Part shown: positions 39,530 through 49,154 of the stretch, one piece after another
Layout of the letters: each line of letters opens with the position of its first letter
How positions within the stretch are numbered: the stretch's first letter is position 1
DNA from: Chrysosporum bergii ANA360D
GTDB taxonomy: Bacteria > Cyanobacteriota > Cyanobacteriia > Cyanobacteriales > Nostocaceae
Length of the DNA stretch: 64,000 nt
NCBI RefSeq assembly: GCF_029891735.1
Contig: NZ_JANQDH010000106.1
Coordinates: forward strand, 1-64,000
Reading direction: 5' to 3'
Notes under the pieces: model-generated
The model's input: the letters and a program-made list of their open reading frames with translations, nothing else
Told to the model about the DNA's origin: nothing
Database searches by the model: none
Translations under genes and position numbers: made by a program

Positions 39530-40450
39530 CTAAGAACGCCGTACATTTAAGCAACACCATTCTTTCTTTTTCCATAGGGTAGCAACAATCCAACCGTTTT
39601 GTTCTAATACATCCGCAACAGCTTTAGACTGTTCCACTAAAATACCACTAAAAATTCCCCAAGTACTTGGTTTAACGATGGTGTTCATTTCCGGTAACAC
39701 CTGAATAATTACATCAGCCAAAATATTACAGACAATACCATCTACCGGCTCATGCACCAGTTTACTAACTATATCTACACTACCTTCTGCTGTTACCAAG
39801 CTTTCTGGGCTAATGTTGTTTAAAACAAGATTACTTAAAGTTGATTGCACCGCTAACGGGTCAGTATCCACTGCGTAGACTTTTTTCGCACCCAATAGCC
39901 ATGCTGCTATTGAAAGTATACCAGAACCACAGCCAATATCAGCAATTACCAGGGGTTGATGTTTACTGCCGTTATCCACCCCATCCCATGGTAAGCCAGT
40001 TAAACGCATTTCTAGGGATTCCAAACACAGTTGGGTAGTGGGATGGTTTCCCGTACCAAAAGCTACACCAGGATCAAGACGAATTACAAGCCGTTCTGAT
40101 GTGTTGGGTGGGGGTAGCCAAGCAGGATTAATCAAGAGGCGATCGCCTATTTTTTCGGGTTTCCAGTATTGTTTCCAGCTGGTGGCCCAATCCTCCTCGT
40201 CAATTAATTCCCAATCTAAAGTAGGAACAGACAACCCCACACAAAGAGCATCTTGACGCAACCACAGGGACAGAGCCGCTAAATCTAGTAAGTGTATTTT
40301 AATTTTCGGTAAGTAACCTTTAACTAAACTGGACTTACCCTTACTTTCACTTGCTGTACCACGACAACCAAAATTTTCCAGTCGCCAAAAGATTAAATCT
40401 TCCAGCGCTGGTTCACATAAAATCTGTAGTTCCCACCAAGTGTTTGCCAT
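39530..40450 (-). CDS. prmA: Ribosomal protein L11 methyltransferase
   Basis: SAM-dependent trimethylation of ribosomal protein L11; 306 residues. The N-terminal substrate domain begins [19 protein letters not shown]. The methyltransferase domain has [19 protein letters not shown], motif [16 protein letters not shown] and the NILADVI post-motif. It ends close to queA, which lies downstream on the same strand, and probably forms a two-gene unit with it. Confidence 0.93.
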   Translation of the reverse strand: MANTWWELQILCEPALEDLIFWRLENFGCRGTASESKGKSSLVKGYLPKIKIHLLDLAALSLWLRQDALCVGLSVPTLDWELIDEEDWATSWKQYWKPEKIGDRLLINPAWLPPPNTSERLVIRLDPGVAFGTGNHPTTQLCLESLEMRLTGLPWDGVDNGSKHQPLVIADIGCGSGILSIAAWLLGAKKVYAVDTDPLAVQSTLSNLVLNNISPESLVTAEGSVDIVSKLVHEPVDGIVCNILADVIIQVLPEMNTIVKPSTWGIFSGILVEQSKAVADVLEQNGWIVATLWKKKEWCCLNVRRS

Positions 40451-40563
40451 TTTTATTACTTACTCCTAAGTGCTGAGTGTTAGAGATTTCCGAGTTTACC
40501 ACCATTCAGTTACTCCTAACCTTGTTAATTACTCAGCACTTTTTACACTTGTTAGGAGGGTTT

Positions 40564-42144
40564 TTATAAAGTTACCGTGTATGCGTCCCTAATTCCAGGT
40601 ACTTTAATGATTTCTGTGACAATACCTTCGGGTAAGGGATCATCAATACTGAGAGCCATTACCGCATCACCACGGACAATTTTACGTCCTACCTGCATAC
40701 TAGCAATGTTGACATTAAAACTGCCTAACAGTGAGCCGAGTTTGCCGATGATTCCTGGCATATCACGGTGTAGGGTAAAAAGCATATATTTACTGGGAGG
40801 TACATTAATGGGGAATCCATCTACATCGGTTAAATGAATTTCTTTCTCCCCTAACAAAGCCCCTGTGACAGAATGAGTACCTAAAGTACCTGTGGCTTCC
40901 AGACGCAATGAGCCGGCGTAGTCCCGAGCCGATGCGTCGCGGGTTTCAATCACCCGAATGCCCCGCTCTTTAGCTTCTATGCTGGCATTAACATAGTTTA
41001 CCCTTTCCCGCAGTGCTTGGTAAAGTAGTCCCTTGAGTGAGGCTACAACTAGGGGCTGACTTTTGTTGGTTGCTAGTTCGCCTTGTAGTCGCACATTTAG
41101 GGATTCTACTCTCCCCCCTGCTAGCTGTCCCACTAACTTACCCAGGGTTTCCGCCAGCTGCATATAAGGCTTGAGTTCTTCTAGTACGTCTGGTCCAAGT
41201 CCAGGGATGTTTACTGCTGAACGTGCTGGTAGTCCTAGGAGAACATCACGAATTTGTTCGGCTACGTCAATAGCTACATTGACCTGTGCTTCTGTTGTTG
41301 AGGCTCCTAAATGGGGGGTGAGGATTATTTCTTTACCGAGCGATCGCAATTCAGATTCACCCAGTGGCTCTGACTCGAACACATCCAAGGCTGCGCCCTT
41401 AATTCGCCCTTCTTTTATTGCTGCTGCTAAGGCTGACTCATCAATGATACCACCACGGGCGCAGTTGATGATTCTGGCTGTGGGTTTCATTTTGGCCAGG
41501 GTAGTGGCGTTAATTAGGTGGGTTGTTTCTGGTGTTTTGGGGATGTGTAGGGTAATGTAGTCCGCTTGCTGGATCAGCAAATCCATGTCCACTAACTGAC
41601 AGCCTAGTTGTTCTGCTCGTTCTGTGGAGATAAACGGGTCATAGGCTAGTAGTTTCATCCCCATGGCTTTGGCTACTGTAGCCACATGGGAACCTATTTT
41701 ACCTAAACCCACTACACCAAGAGTTTTTTTATAAACTTCCGCGCCTACAAAGGTTTTACGATCCCACTCGCCCCGTTTCACCGAAGCATTAGCATCAGGA
41801 ATGTGACGAGATAATGATAAAATCATGGCCAGCGCGTGTTCTGCCGCGGCGATAGTGTTACCTTCTGGGGAGTTAACAACCACTATTCCTCTGCGGGTGG
41901 CTGCGGGGACATCTACATTATCTACTCCTACGCCGGCGCGACCGATGATTTTTAATTGCGTCCCTGCTTCAATAATTTCTTGTGTGACTCGCGTACCTGA
42001 GCGAATCATTAGCGCGTCATATTCACCAATAATTTCGATCAGTTCTCCTGGTTGCAGACCTGTTTTCACATCTACACTAGCAACTTGAGTGAGAATGTCA
42101 ATTCCAGCTTGGTCAATGGGATCACAGACGATAACTTTAGACAT
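40564..42144 (-). CDS. serA: D-3-phosphoglycerate dehydrogenase
   Basis: First step of serine synthesis, oxidising 3-phosphoglycerate with NAD. 526 residues, the long form. Substrate domain (RSGTRVTQEIIEAG), Rossmann domain (GVVGLGKIGSHVA), catalytic Arg/Glu/His in NCARGGIIDE, ALDVFESEP and LTPHLGAST, an intervening domain, and a C-terminal ACT domain (HRDMPGIIGKLGSLLG) for serine feedback. The frame runs on to 42186, but the ATG at 42144 (MSKVIVCDPID) is the conserved start. Confidence 0.96.
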   Translation of the reverse strand: MSKVIVCDPIDQAGIDILTQVASVDVKTGLQPGELIEIIGEYDALMIRSGTRVTQEIIEAGTQLKIIGRAGVGVDNVDVPAATRRGIVVVNSPEGNTIAAAEHALAMILSLSRHIPDANASVKRGEWDRKTFVGAEVYKKTLGVVGLGKIGSHVATVAKAMGMKLLAYDPFISTERAEQLGCQLVDMDLLIQQADYITLHIPKTPETTHLINATTLAKMKPTARIINCARGGIIDESALAAAIKEGRIKGAALDVFESEPLGESELRSLGKEIILTPHLGASTTEAQVNVAIDVAEQIRDVLLGLPARSAVNIPGLGPDVLEELKPYMQLAETLGKLVGQLAGGRVESLNVRLQGELATNKSQPLVVASLKGLLYQALRERVNYVNASIEAKERGIRVIETRDASARDYAGSLRLEATGTLGTHSVTGALLGEKEIHLTDVDGFPINVPPSKYMLFTLHRDMPGIIGKLGSLLGSFNVNIASMQVGRKIVRGDAVMALSIDDPLPEGIVTEIIKVPGIRDAYTVTL

Positions 42145-42566
42145 GATTACTTCGTTTATTTTCAATTTACAGTCTTTGCAGCACAAGACTTTTTAGTTTA
42201 TTGACACTCCCCCAGACTTTAGCCTGGGGATTCAAGCTTCACTAACCTTTCTTGCTTGTACTGGACTTACGTCCAATAGAAGTAGAGGGAACATCTCTGC
42301 TGGCGTTACTTCTAAGTGCTTGCGAGCATAAACACCACGGGATTTTCTTCTACCAGATGACCCCTTCTTTTTCTTATAAATCCAGATTGTCCATAGCGAA
42401 TCCTACCAGAACTTGATGCAGTAGGGAAGATGCCCGCACTACAATATTTATTTTATTTATATTTGTGAACACACTGTGTTTAAGCCCTTTTTTGAGGAGT
42501 GTGAACTTTTAAAACTATGAAACTACTCCTGGTATTCAGTATATTTAATTAGGGTTTAATTAGGGT
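42145..42566. other. Interval with degraded IS605-type right end
   Basis: About 420 bp. A right-end motif lies at 42201-42234 (TTGACACTCCCCC, hairpin CCCCAG/CTGGGG, GATTC). About 190 bases of degraded coding-like sequence follow on the minus strand (for example GVYARKHLEVTPAEM), with a frameshift and stops, and a GCGGGCATCTTC repeat at 42424-42444. I could not place the peptide in a family; it is probably the 3' end of an IS accessory gene. Confidence 0.6.
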
Positions 42567-43337
42567 TTAGGGAAAACGGCGATCGCGCACTTCAGAAATA
42601 TAATCTTTAACCGCCTTAGTAATTGCTTCTCGCATATTTGTATAAACTTTGGCAAATGGTGGATGCTTTTCTGTTAGACCCAGCACATCTGAAGTCACTA
42701 ACACCTGTCCATCACAATGAACACCAGCACCGATACCAATGGTGGGAATAGTCAATTTTTTACTAATTTCCATAGCTAGATCAGCCGGAATATGCTCTAA
42801 AACTATAGAGAACACACCTGCTTGTTCCAAAGCCATGGCCTCGTTAAAAATTCTCTCTGCTGAGTCCTCAGTTTTTCCCTGTTGTTTCAGTCCCAGTTGA
42901 TGCACTGATTGGGGAGTCAAACCCACATGACCCATAACTGGTATTCCCGCCTGTACCAACCTGGCAATAGTTTCCACCATAGCCGGATAACCCCCTTCTA
43001 ACTTCACCGCTTGCGCGCCTGTTTCCTTCAACACTAAGCCCGCCGAGTGCATAGCTTGTGAGATGCTTTCTTGATAACTTAAAAACGGTAAATCAACCAC
43101 CACTAGAGCCTGTTTAACAGCACGACCCACAGCCTTGGCATGATGCAACATTTCCTCCAGGGTAACTGGTAGCGTTGTTTTATAACCTAACACAACTGCC
43201 ATAGAATCCCCCACTAAAATTAAGTCTACCCCCGCAGCGTCCATAAGTTGGGCAATGGCATAATCCCAAGCCGTTAATGCTACGATAGCTCGCCCCTGTT
43301 GTTTCCATTGAATTAACTGTTGAGCAGTAATTGCCAT
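42567..43337 (-). CDS. panB: 3-methyl-2-oxobutanoate hydroxymethyltransferase (ketopantoate hydroxymethyltransferase)
   Basis: Pantothenate and coenzyme A synthesis: adds a hydroxymethyl group from methylene-tetrahydrofolate to ketoisovalerate. 256 residues, TIM barrel. Motifs: [31 protein letters not shown] (Mg ligands), [23 protein letters not shown] with the catalytic Glu, and [18 protein letters not shown] at 43337 is chosen over a GTG two codons earlier. Confidence 0.95.
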   Translation of the reverse strand: MAITAQQLIQWKQQGRAIVALTAWDYAIAQLMDAAGVDLILVGDSMAVVLGYKTTLPVTLEEMLHHAKAVGRAVKQALVVVDLPFLSYQESISQAMHSAGLVLKETGAQAVKLEGGYPAMVETIARLVQAGIPVMGHVGLTPQSVHQLGLKQQGKTEDSAERIFNEAMALEQAGVFSIVLEHIPADLAMEISKKLTIPTIGIGAGVHCDGQVLVTSDVLGLTEKHPPFAKVYTNMREAITKAVKDYISEVRDRRFP

Positions 43338-43372
43338 ATTCACACAGATCCCCGGTTAACCAACTACAAATA

Positions 43373-43436
43373 TTTGACACTCCCCGCCTTAAAGGATCGG
43401 GGATTCTCAGTACTCTACCTTGCCACTTGCTGTAAG
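43373..43436 (-). mobile_element. IS605-type right-end remnant
   Basis: On the minus strand, GCAAGTGGCAAGGTAGAGTA is followed by GAGAATCCCCGATCC and a GGGGAGTGTCAAA terminus. This is almost the same as the end of the tnpB remnant at 58917-58975. In this IS group, the RNA that guides TnpB is transcribed from this end. No coding part survives. Confidence 0.7.
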
Positions 43437-43472
43437 AGGATTCGACAGCCCCCTGTCCCCGGACTCTCACCT

Positions 43473-44573
43473 TCACTTTACCGCCCGACTAAAAGCAAGA
43501 TGGGGTTTTGCACCTTCCATATTGGGCATCAACCAAGCCAGACCTTCACGAGTACCAATCCATAATTTATTGCCAACATCAGGCGCAAGGGCAAGAACTC
43601 GGGTTGAAGGTAGCCCGGCTACTATGTCTAATACAGCCCCTGTATATGGATTCAATCGTAATAAACCATTATTTGTCCCTACCCATACACTACCATCTTG
43701 GGCAAACCGTACTGCTGTCACACTTCGCCCCCGCAGTGGAGTTACAGACCGCAAAACTGCACCAGTTTTCGGATTAATCACCAGCAAATTATTCGGCATT
43801 CCTGCCCAAATTAAACCTTCTGGACTAATGGCTAATGTTTGTACTGTTGTTCCTGGTAACTCATTAATCCGCTTCATAATTAAGGCGCTGGCGGTATTTA
43901 CCCGCACCAGTCCATCTAAAGTCCCCACCCACAGATGACCTTGAGCATCTAAAGTCATGGCGTTAGCACTCACACCAGGCAACTTTTTTAACGTTGTCAT
44001 GATCAACCCTTGATCAGGACTAATTAGAGCTAAACCATTATCAGTTCCTACCCATAAATAACCCCGTTGATCAACCAACAATGACAACACTCGTTTAGAA
44101 GGCAAAAATAAATTTTGGGCTGTAATTTCACTCGTCCCCATGTCTACTCGCTTCAGTCCCTCATAGGTTCCTACCCACAAGCGACCCACTTTATCTTGGG
44201 CCAATGCGCCAATTGTTACACTTGGTAAACTAACACGAGTTAAAATTTTACCCGTATTGGGGTCAATTCGCGATAATCCCCGCCAAGACCCCACCCAGAG
44301 ATTGCCTGTAAAATCCCCTAACAGATCATTAACACGATAATCTACCTCTAGCGATCGCTCCTCAATTCCCCGTTCATCTGGCAAAGGTTCTACACCCGGA
44401 GGTGGTGGTTCTGGTCGATAAGAAGGTGTTAACTCAGAGGAATCAATATCAGGGGTTTTTCCCAGACCAGTTATACCTTTTTCATCTGCCCTTGCCACAC
44501 TTAGCAAAGCCATTAACCCCAGCAACATAGAAGTCAGTAATATTTTATGACCCTTGCGTAGTAATTCCACCAT
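43473..44573 (-). CDS. Exported seven-bladed beta-propeller protein
   Basis: 366 residues. An N-terminal signal peptide (ILLTSMLLGLMALLSVARA) is followed by a Pro/Glu-rich linker and seven repeats of the type GxLWVGTxxGLxRxxPxTG (for example GNLWVGSWRGLSRIDPNTG, GRLWVGTYEGLKRVD, GHLWVGTLDGLVRVN, NKLWIGTREGLAWL). These are the two-component-regulator propeller repeats usually seen in the sensor part of hybrid kinases, here with no kinase attached, so it is likely a free periplasmic or secreted ligand or protein-binding domain. ATG at 44573. Confidence 0.85.
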   Translation of the reverse strand: MVELLRKGHKILLTSMLLGLMALLSVARADEKGITGLGKTPDIDSSELTPSYRPEPPPPGVEPLPDERGIEERSLEVDYRVNDLLGDFTGNLWVGSWRGLSRIDPNTGKILTRVSLPSVTIGALAQDKVGRLWVGTYEGLKRVDMGTSEITAQNLFLPSKRVLSLLVDQRGYLWVGTDNGLALISPDQGLIMTTLKKLPGVSANAMTLDAQGHLWVGTLDGLVRVNTASALIMKRINELPGTTVQTLAISPEGLIWAGMPNNLLVINPKTGAVLRSVTPLRGRSVTAVRFAQDGSVWVGTNNGLLRLNPYTGAVLDIVAGLPSTRVLALAPDVGNKLWIGTREGLAWLMPNMEGAKPHLAFSRAVK

Positions 44574-44601
44574 CACATTTTATTTGGAGACAGTACTCAC
44601 A

Positions 44602-44640
44602 GCTATTATAGGACTTACGCAACTGGCACAGCGATCGCTA
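44602..44640 (+). repeat. Dispersed repeat with HIP1 core, copy 2
   Basis: TTACGCAACTGGCACAGCG followed by ATCGC. Partner of 8550-8590; both are preceded by GCTATNATAGG. Confidence 0.65.
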
Positions 44641-44650
44641 TAGCTATTGT

Positions 44651-44751
44651 GCCGCTAAATCCAAAAATCTGTATTTAATAAACATAATTAGTGCTGGCAT
44701 ACTCAGCGTAGTCGAGGTAAAGATTATACTAATTAAATGTGTAACAGCTGA
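44651..44751 (+). repeat. GCxGCTAAATCC dispersed repeat, copy 1
   Basis: Shares the blocks GCTAAATCCA, CTGTATTT, GGCATACT, CGTAG(TCGAG) and AATTAAATGTGTAACAGCT with 47242-47381, same orientation. It lies directly after the HIP1-core repeat. Confidence 0.65.
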
Positions 44752-44763
44752 TAATAAATCTGG

Positions 44764-45972
44764 CTAATTCTCAACTGCATAAGGACTTGATTGTACTTTC
44801 ACAGTTTTAACTTGACCATTCCGATTGATCTGAATTTTCAAGATATCTCCCACGGTGGTAGATTCAACCTGCTTCTGGACTAAAGCAGATGTTCTTACGG
44901 GTCTACCATTAATTTTTTCAATTACATCCCCAGGAAGTAACCCAGACTCCTCAGCTGGTGAATTTTCCATCACCCCCGAAATCACAACACCCGTTGTTTG
45001 CTGAATGTTGAGGTTTTTTTCTTGATTCAGCCGGCGTTGTATAGTGGGAGATAAATCTTTCATTTCAATGCCCAAAAAAGGATGTTCAGCCCGCCCATTG
45101 GTAAATAGTTCCTGAGCAACGCGAGCAGCAGTTTCAATGGGAATGGCAAAGCCCAATCCTTGAGCATCAGCCCGGATAGCAGTGTTAACACCAATCACCT
45201 CACCTTGGGCATTTAACAAAGGACCCCCAGAGTTACCAGGGTTAATTGCTGCATCAGTTTGGATAAAACTGACCCGCTTATGAGGCACACCCACTTGAGC
45301 GCTGGTGCGACCAGTGGCGCTAATAATGCCGATAGTCACAGTATTATCTAAACCTAAAGGATTGCCAATGGCGATCGCCCATTGTCCGGGGATTAAATTT
45401 TGGGAATTACCCAATTTAACCGTGGGTAATTTATTTTCAGGAATTTTCACCACCGCCACATCTGTAATCGGGTCAACTCCCACAACCCGGCCCTCGAAAG
45501 TTCGCCCATCTTTAAGAGTCACTTGCACAGTATCAGTATCCCCTACTACATGAGCATTAGTCAATAATTCACCATTTTCACTTAAAATAAAACCGGAACC
45601 AGTACCCCGCTCAATGCGTTCTTTGGGAATTGGTTGCTCATCCTCCCCAAAAAATCGCCGCAACAATGGATGTTTGAAAACATCTGAAATGGGATTAGCA
45701 ACTTTACGGGTAGCATTGATGCGTACCACTGCTGGTCCAACTTTCTGCACTGCCGAAGCAATAAAATTCAGTTTATCAACCCCAGTAACGCCAACTGATC
45801 CGCTCCCCGAATTAGTAACCACAGACTCCGGGGGCAAAGCTACCATCACATTTTTTAATTCTTGAAACGAGCCATTGTCTGGCAAAAGATAACGACTAGC
45901 CAAAAAACCAGCACCACCACCAATGGTTGCTAAAGACAGGTAAATAGCTAGTTGCTTTAAGGATAAATTCAT
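44764..45972 (-). CDS. HtrA/Deg-family serine protease (HhoA/HhoB/HtrA type)
   Basis: A 402-residue periplasmic or lumenal quality-control protease. N-terminal membrane anchor or signal (residues 8-27), trypsin-like domain with catalytic triad H141 (LLTNAHVV), D171 (DPITDVAVVKI) and S248 (INPGNSGGPLL), then one PDZ domain (about 300-395: GVVISGVMENSPAEESGLLPGDVI). One PDZ domain is normal for cyanobacterial Deg proteases, which degrade or refold damaged photosystem and envelope proteins. All catalytic residues are present. Which of the three paralogues it is cannot be told. Confidence 0.93.
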   Translation of the reverse strand: MNLSLKQLAIYLSLATIGGGAGFLASRYLLPDNGSFQELKNVMVALPPESVVTNSGSGSVGVTGVDKLNFIASAVQKVGPAVVRINATRKVANPISDVFKHPLLRRFFGEDEQPIPKERIERGTGSGFILSENGELLTNAHVVGDTDTVQVTLKDGRTFEGRVVGVDPITDVAVVKIPENKLPTVKLGNSQNLIPGQWAIAIGNPLGLDNTVTIGIISATGRTSAQVGVPHKRVSFIQTDAAINPGNSGGPLLNAQGEVIGVNTAIRADAQGLGFAIPIETAARVAQELFTNGRAEHPFLGIEMKDLSPTIQRRLNQEKNLNIQQTTGVVISGVMENSPAEESGLLPGDVIEKINGRPVRTSALVQKQVESTTVGDILKIQINRNGQVKTVKVQSSPYAVEN

Positions 45973-46044
45973 AATGATTACGTTTAGACAAAGCAGTGCC
46001 GTTGCTTATTCCTAAGTGTAATCAAGCAAAAGAAAAGTGGACAA

Positions 46045-46080
46045 ATAAATTTACATATAAATTTACATATAAATTTACAT
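46045..46080. repeat. Three exact copies of a 12-bp AT-rich unit
   Basis: ATAAATTTACAT three times without mismatch, upstream of the protease gene and touching TATAGC element copy D. Second of three such loci. Confidence 0.9.
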
Positions 46081-46157
46081 ATAGCGAATTTTGCCCAAAT
46101 CAGGTAAGTTATTTTGATCATTTATGCTTGTATCTCCCGTGTTTAGGAAACCCTATA
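46080..46157 (+). repeat. TATAGC element, copy D
   Basis: 78 bp; begins TATAGCGAATTTTGCCCAAA, contains TGTATCTCCCGTGTTTAGGAA and ends CCCTATA. More diverged than the other copies. Confidence 0.65.
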
Positions 46158-46241
46158 TAAATAAACTTAAAGAACTAAGTTCCTGCCACCACCTCATTCC
46201 CCCACTAAAATGTAGAGTTAGCCTTTTGTGAACTTTCAGCT

Positions 46242-47120
46242 ATGAATCTTCCCCATCGTCTACTGTTACTGTGTAGCCTAGCTGCCGCTATGGGTTTAAC
46301 ATCCACACCCATCAACTCCAATAGCGCCCATGCAGCAGCCAACTGTCCAACACCAGCTTTATCTCGCTTCCAACGCCATCAAGTTAATTCCGGTGAAACC
46401 TTGGCGACCATTGCACAGCGCTACAATCTCACACCCACAACCCTAATCAACATGAATCCTGTCATCAGAAACGGAAACCTTGCTGTTGGTAGTGAGTTGC
46501 AAATTCCTCCCCAGGATGGAATTGTAGTAGAAGTGGCTAGGGGAGAAACTTGGCGAGAACTAGCAAAAAAATATCAAATTCGCGCCGATGCACTCTTTGA
46601 AATCAATGGTTGTCAACCAGACCCCAAAATTGTCTTTATTCCCGAAGTCAACAGATCAGCAAATGGACTGATTACCAAATCTTCCACCCCCAGGGATACT
46701 CAACCAATATCCATTGCTGGGTATCCTCTGCAATCATTAGCAACTGTGGCACTTCCCTATGGCTGGCAAATCCACCCCAGCACTGGTGAAGTGTTTTTTC
46801 ATAGTGGTGTGGATTTTTTAGCCTCCGTGGGTAGTCCTGTACAAGCGATCGCCCCAGGAATTATAGTATTTGCTCAACCACAGGGTACTTATGGGAAGTT
46901 AGTCATCATTAACCACAGTGGCGGTCTTCAAAGCCGTTACGCCCATCTTAGTGATATTCAGGTTTCCCACGGTCAAAAAGTTAATCAAGGCGACATCCTC
47001 GGCACTGTAGGCACTACCGGAGAGCCTACCATCAGTCAATCACACCTTCATTTTGAAATGCGTTCTGGCTCTGATTTAGGTTGGGTGGCCGAAGATCCCA
47101 AAAGTTATTTACAGCATTGA
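46242..47120 (+). CDS. LysM-domain M23 metallopeptidase
   Basis: A 292-residue exported cell-wall protein. Signal peptide (LLLLCSLAAAMGLTS, cleavage near AHAA). Two LysM-like peptidoglycan-binding repeats (HQVNSGETLATIAQRYNLTP, and VARGETWRELAKKYQIRAD). A C-terminal peptidase M23 domain follows with zinc ligands in FHSGVDFLA (H and D) and SHLHFEMR (HxH), plus the QSRYAHLS motif. The set is complete, so it is probably an active endopeptidase rather than an EnvC/NlpD-type activator. It acts in peptidoglycan turnover. Confidence 0.92.
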   Translation: MNLPHRLLLLCSLAAAMGLTSTPINSNSAHAAANCPTPALSRFQRHQVNSGETLATIAQRYNLTPTTLINMNPVIRNGNLAVGSELQIPPQDGIVVEVARGETWRELAKKYQIRADALFEINGCQPDPKIVFIPEVNRSANGLITKSSTPRDTQPISIAGYPLQSLATVALPYGWQIHPSTGEVFFHSGVDFLASVGSPVQAIAPGIIVFAQPQGTYGKLVIINHSGGLQSRYAHLSDIQVSHGQKVNQGDILGTVGTTGEPTISQSHLHFEMRSGSDLGWVAEDPKSYLQH

Positions 47121-47204
47121 CCGAAATATCAATCTCCGTATTCAAAAGTTTTGAGAAATATTAAAAGCCAAAGAATGGTTCAAAGATCCCCTGAGTGTGG
47201 CAAT

Positions 47205-47225
47205 CTGAAAGACAGAGACTTTCAG
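47205..47225 (+). terminator. Small hairpin after the M23 gene
   Basis: CTGAAAG / CTTTCAG with a 7-base loop and no strong T-run. Confidence 0.35.
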
Positions 47226-47241
47226 TCTAATAAGCTATTAA

Positions 47242-47381
47242 GCAGCTAAATCCAGTAACCTGTATTTCATCAATACAGGTAGTGCGGGCATACTATGGCT
47301 ATACTTCGACTACGCTCAGTACTAAGCGCTCTGTACAAGTCTTACCCGCTACGGTTATACAGATTAAATGCGTAACAGCTT
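47242..47381 (+). repeat. GCxGCTAAATCC dispersed repeat, copy 2
   Basis: A longer copy, 140 bp, with an extra internal segment (CTTCGACTACGCTCAGTACT). Same orientation as 44651-44751, so the protease and M23 genes lie between direct repeats. Confidence 0.65.
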
Positions 47382-47414
47382 ATTTCCACCACAGCAAACT
47401 TACCCTCATTGGTT

Positions 47415-48641
47415 ATGCCAACTCTGCCAACTCCCACAACCATTGATAACGCAGCAAATCAACCCATCTTTGACACCCAAATTAAGCGGCGTAAAACCCG
47501 ACCCGTCAAAGTGGGTAATGTCACCATTGGAGGTAACCACCCAGTGGTAGTACAGTCTATGATTAATGAGGACACCCTAGATGTTGATGGTTCCGTAGCT
47601 GCCATTCGGCGTTTACACGAAATTGGCTGTGAAATAGTCCGCGTCACAGTACCAAGCATGGCTCACGCCAAAGTAATGGCGGAAATTAAACAAAAATTAA
47701 TAAAAACTTACCGAGATGTGCCGATTGTAGCTGATGTCCATCACAACGGCATGAAAATTGCTCTGGAAGTTGCCAAACACATCGAAAAAGTCCGGATTAA
47801 CCCCGGTTTGTATGTATTTGAAAAACCAAACTCCAACAGAACCGAATATAGTCAAAGCGAATTTGAAGAAATAGGCGACAAAATCCGCGTAACTTTGGAA
47901 CCCTTAGTAGTTGCCTTGCGAGATCAAGGTAAAGCCATGCGAATAGGCGTAAATCATGGTTCTCTGGCCGAAAGAATGCTATTTACCTACGGTGACACCC
48001 CAGAGGGCATGGTAGAATCAGCCCTAGAGTTTATTCGCATTTGTGAATCCTTAGATTTCCGTAACTTGGTAATTTCCATGAAAGCCTCACGAGTACCCGT
48101 GATGTTAGCCGCTTATCGCCTCATGGTTAAGCGCATGGATGAACTGGACATGGACTATCCCTTACATTTAGGCGTTACAGAAGCCGGTGATGGGGAATAT
48201 GGGCGGATTAAATCCACAGCTGGAATAGCCACATTACTCGCTGATGGTATCGGCGACACAATTCGCGCATCACTCACAGAAGCACCAGAAAAAGAAATTC
48301 CCGTTTGTTACAGCATTCTCCAAGCCTTGGGACTGCGGAAAACAATGGTGGAATATGTCGCCTGTCCTTCTTGTGGACGTACTTTATTCAATTTAGAGGA
48401 CGTTTTACATAAAGTTCGAGAAGCCACCAAACACCTCACAGGTTTAGATATAGCCGTTATGGGCTGCATTGTCAACGGACCAGGAGAAATGGCAGATGCT
48501 GACTATGGTTACGTTGGCAAAACACCAGGTTACATTTCCTTATATCGTGGACGGGAAGAAATTAAAAAAGTCCCAGAAACACAAGGAGTTGAAGAATTGA
48601 TTAACCTGATTAAAGCAGATGGACGTTGGATAGAACCTTAA
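47415..48641 (+). CDS. ispG: 4-hydroxy-3-methylbut-2-enyl diphosphate synthase (ferredoxin/flavodoxin)
   Basis: Penultimate step of the MEP isoprenoid pathway: reduces MEcPP to HMBPP with a [4Fe-4S] cluster. 408 residues. TIM-barrel part with the [14 protein letters not shown] start, VADVHHNG and RINPG; cluster ligands C317 and C320 (CPSCGR), C351 ([10 protein letters not shown]) and the fourth ligand E358. ATG at 47415 is preferred over the TTG at 47409. It needs ferredoxin from photosynthesis as reductant in cyanobacteria. Confidence 0.96.
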   Translation: MPTLPTPTTIDNAANQPIFDTQIKRRKTRPVKVGNVTIGGNHPVVVQSMINEDTLDVDGSVAAIRRLHEIGCEIVRVTVPSMAHAKVMAEIKQKLIKTYRDVPIVADVHHNGMKIALEVAKHIEKVRINPGLYVFEKPNSNRTEYSQSEFEEIGDKIRVTLEPLVVALRDQGKAMRIGVNHGSLAERMLFTYGDTPEGMVESALEFIRICESLDFRNLVISMKASRVPVMLAAYRLMVKRMDELDMDYPLHLGVTEAGDGEYGRIKSTAGIATLLADGIGDTIRASLTEAPEKEIPVCYSILQALGLRKTMVEYVACPSCGRTLFNLEDVLHKVREATKHLTGLDIAVMGCIVNGPGEMADADYGYVGKTPGYISLYRGREEIKKVPETQGVEELINLIKADGRWIEP

Positions 48642-49154
48642 GACAAAAATGGGGACTAGGGAACACAAATCAACAAACTTCTTGATCCCATTCCCCATTT
48701 GCTATCAAAATGCTATCAAAACATAGTGAGACCGTGAGAAACCCTAAGCTATGATTTATCCTGTGGTATCCTTAACAAAAGGCGATGGGTATTCTAAAAG
48801 CATTTTTGTTCAGTTAAAATAAAAAAAACATCCACTTGGTGAAAAAACCATAAGATGCAAATTCAAGTAGTCACAAAGCTAAGTATAATCTAAGTCAAGA
48901 TGAGTAGGGGAGCGTTGACACTCCCAAGACAATATCATTTATTAAATCATATCGTAAACGTTGCCTAGCGCGTCTGATGACCGCGTAGCAATATCAGTTT
49001 AGAATCCCCCGTGTTTCAACCAGGGGAGATATCAATCCCCCGGATCGTCGAGTATTTTAACGAAATTAGTAACACGTGCCTTGTCTGGACAGTGCAACCT
49101 TGTGTTAGATTGGGCATACTGACAATAAACTCTCCCTCTGACGCAGCTGTCATT
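48642..49154. other. Interval upstream of the processing protease, with a MITE-like element
   Basis: About 510 bp. It contains an A-rich stretch near 48815-48830 and, at 48915-49035, a segment with inverted ends (TTGACACTCCC and GGGGAGATATCAA) related to the IS605-type right end. The coding frame of the protease is open through the end of this element. Confidence 0.55.

Noticed and set aside
42267-42330. Minus-strand peptide GVYARKHLEVTPAEM as a native gene
   Set aside because: It ends at an IS right-end motif, and its upstream frame is broken; more likely IS debris, though I could not name the family.
43180-43560. Small open frames around the IS right end between panB and the propeller gene
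   Set aside because: They translate non-coding IS-end sequence and the reverse strand of flanking genes.
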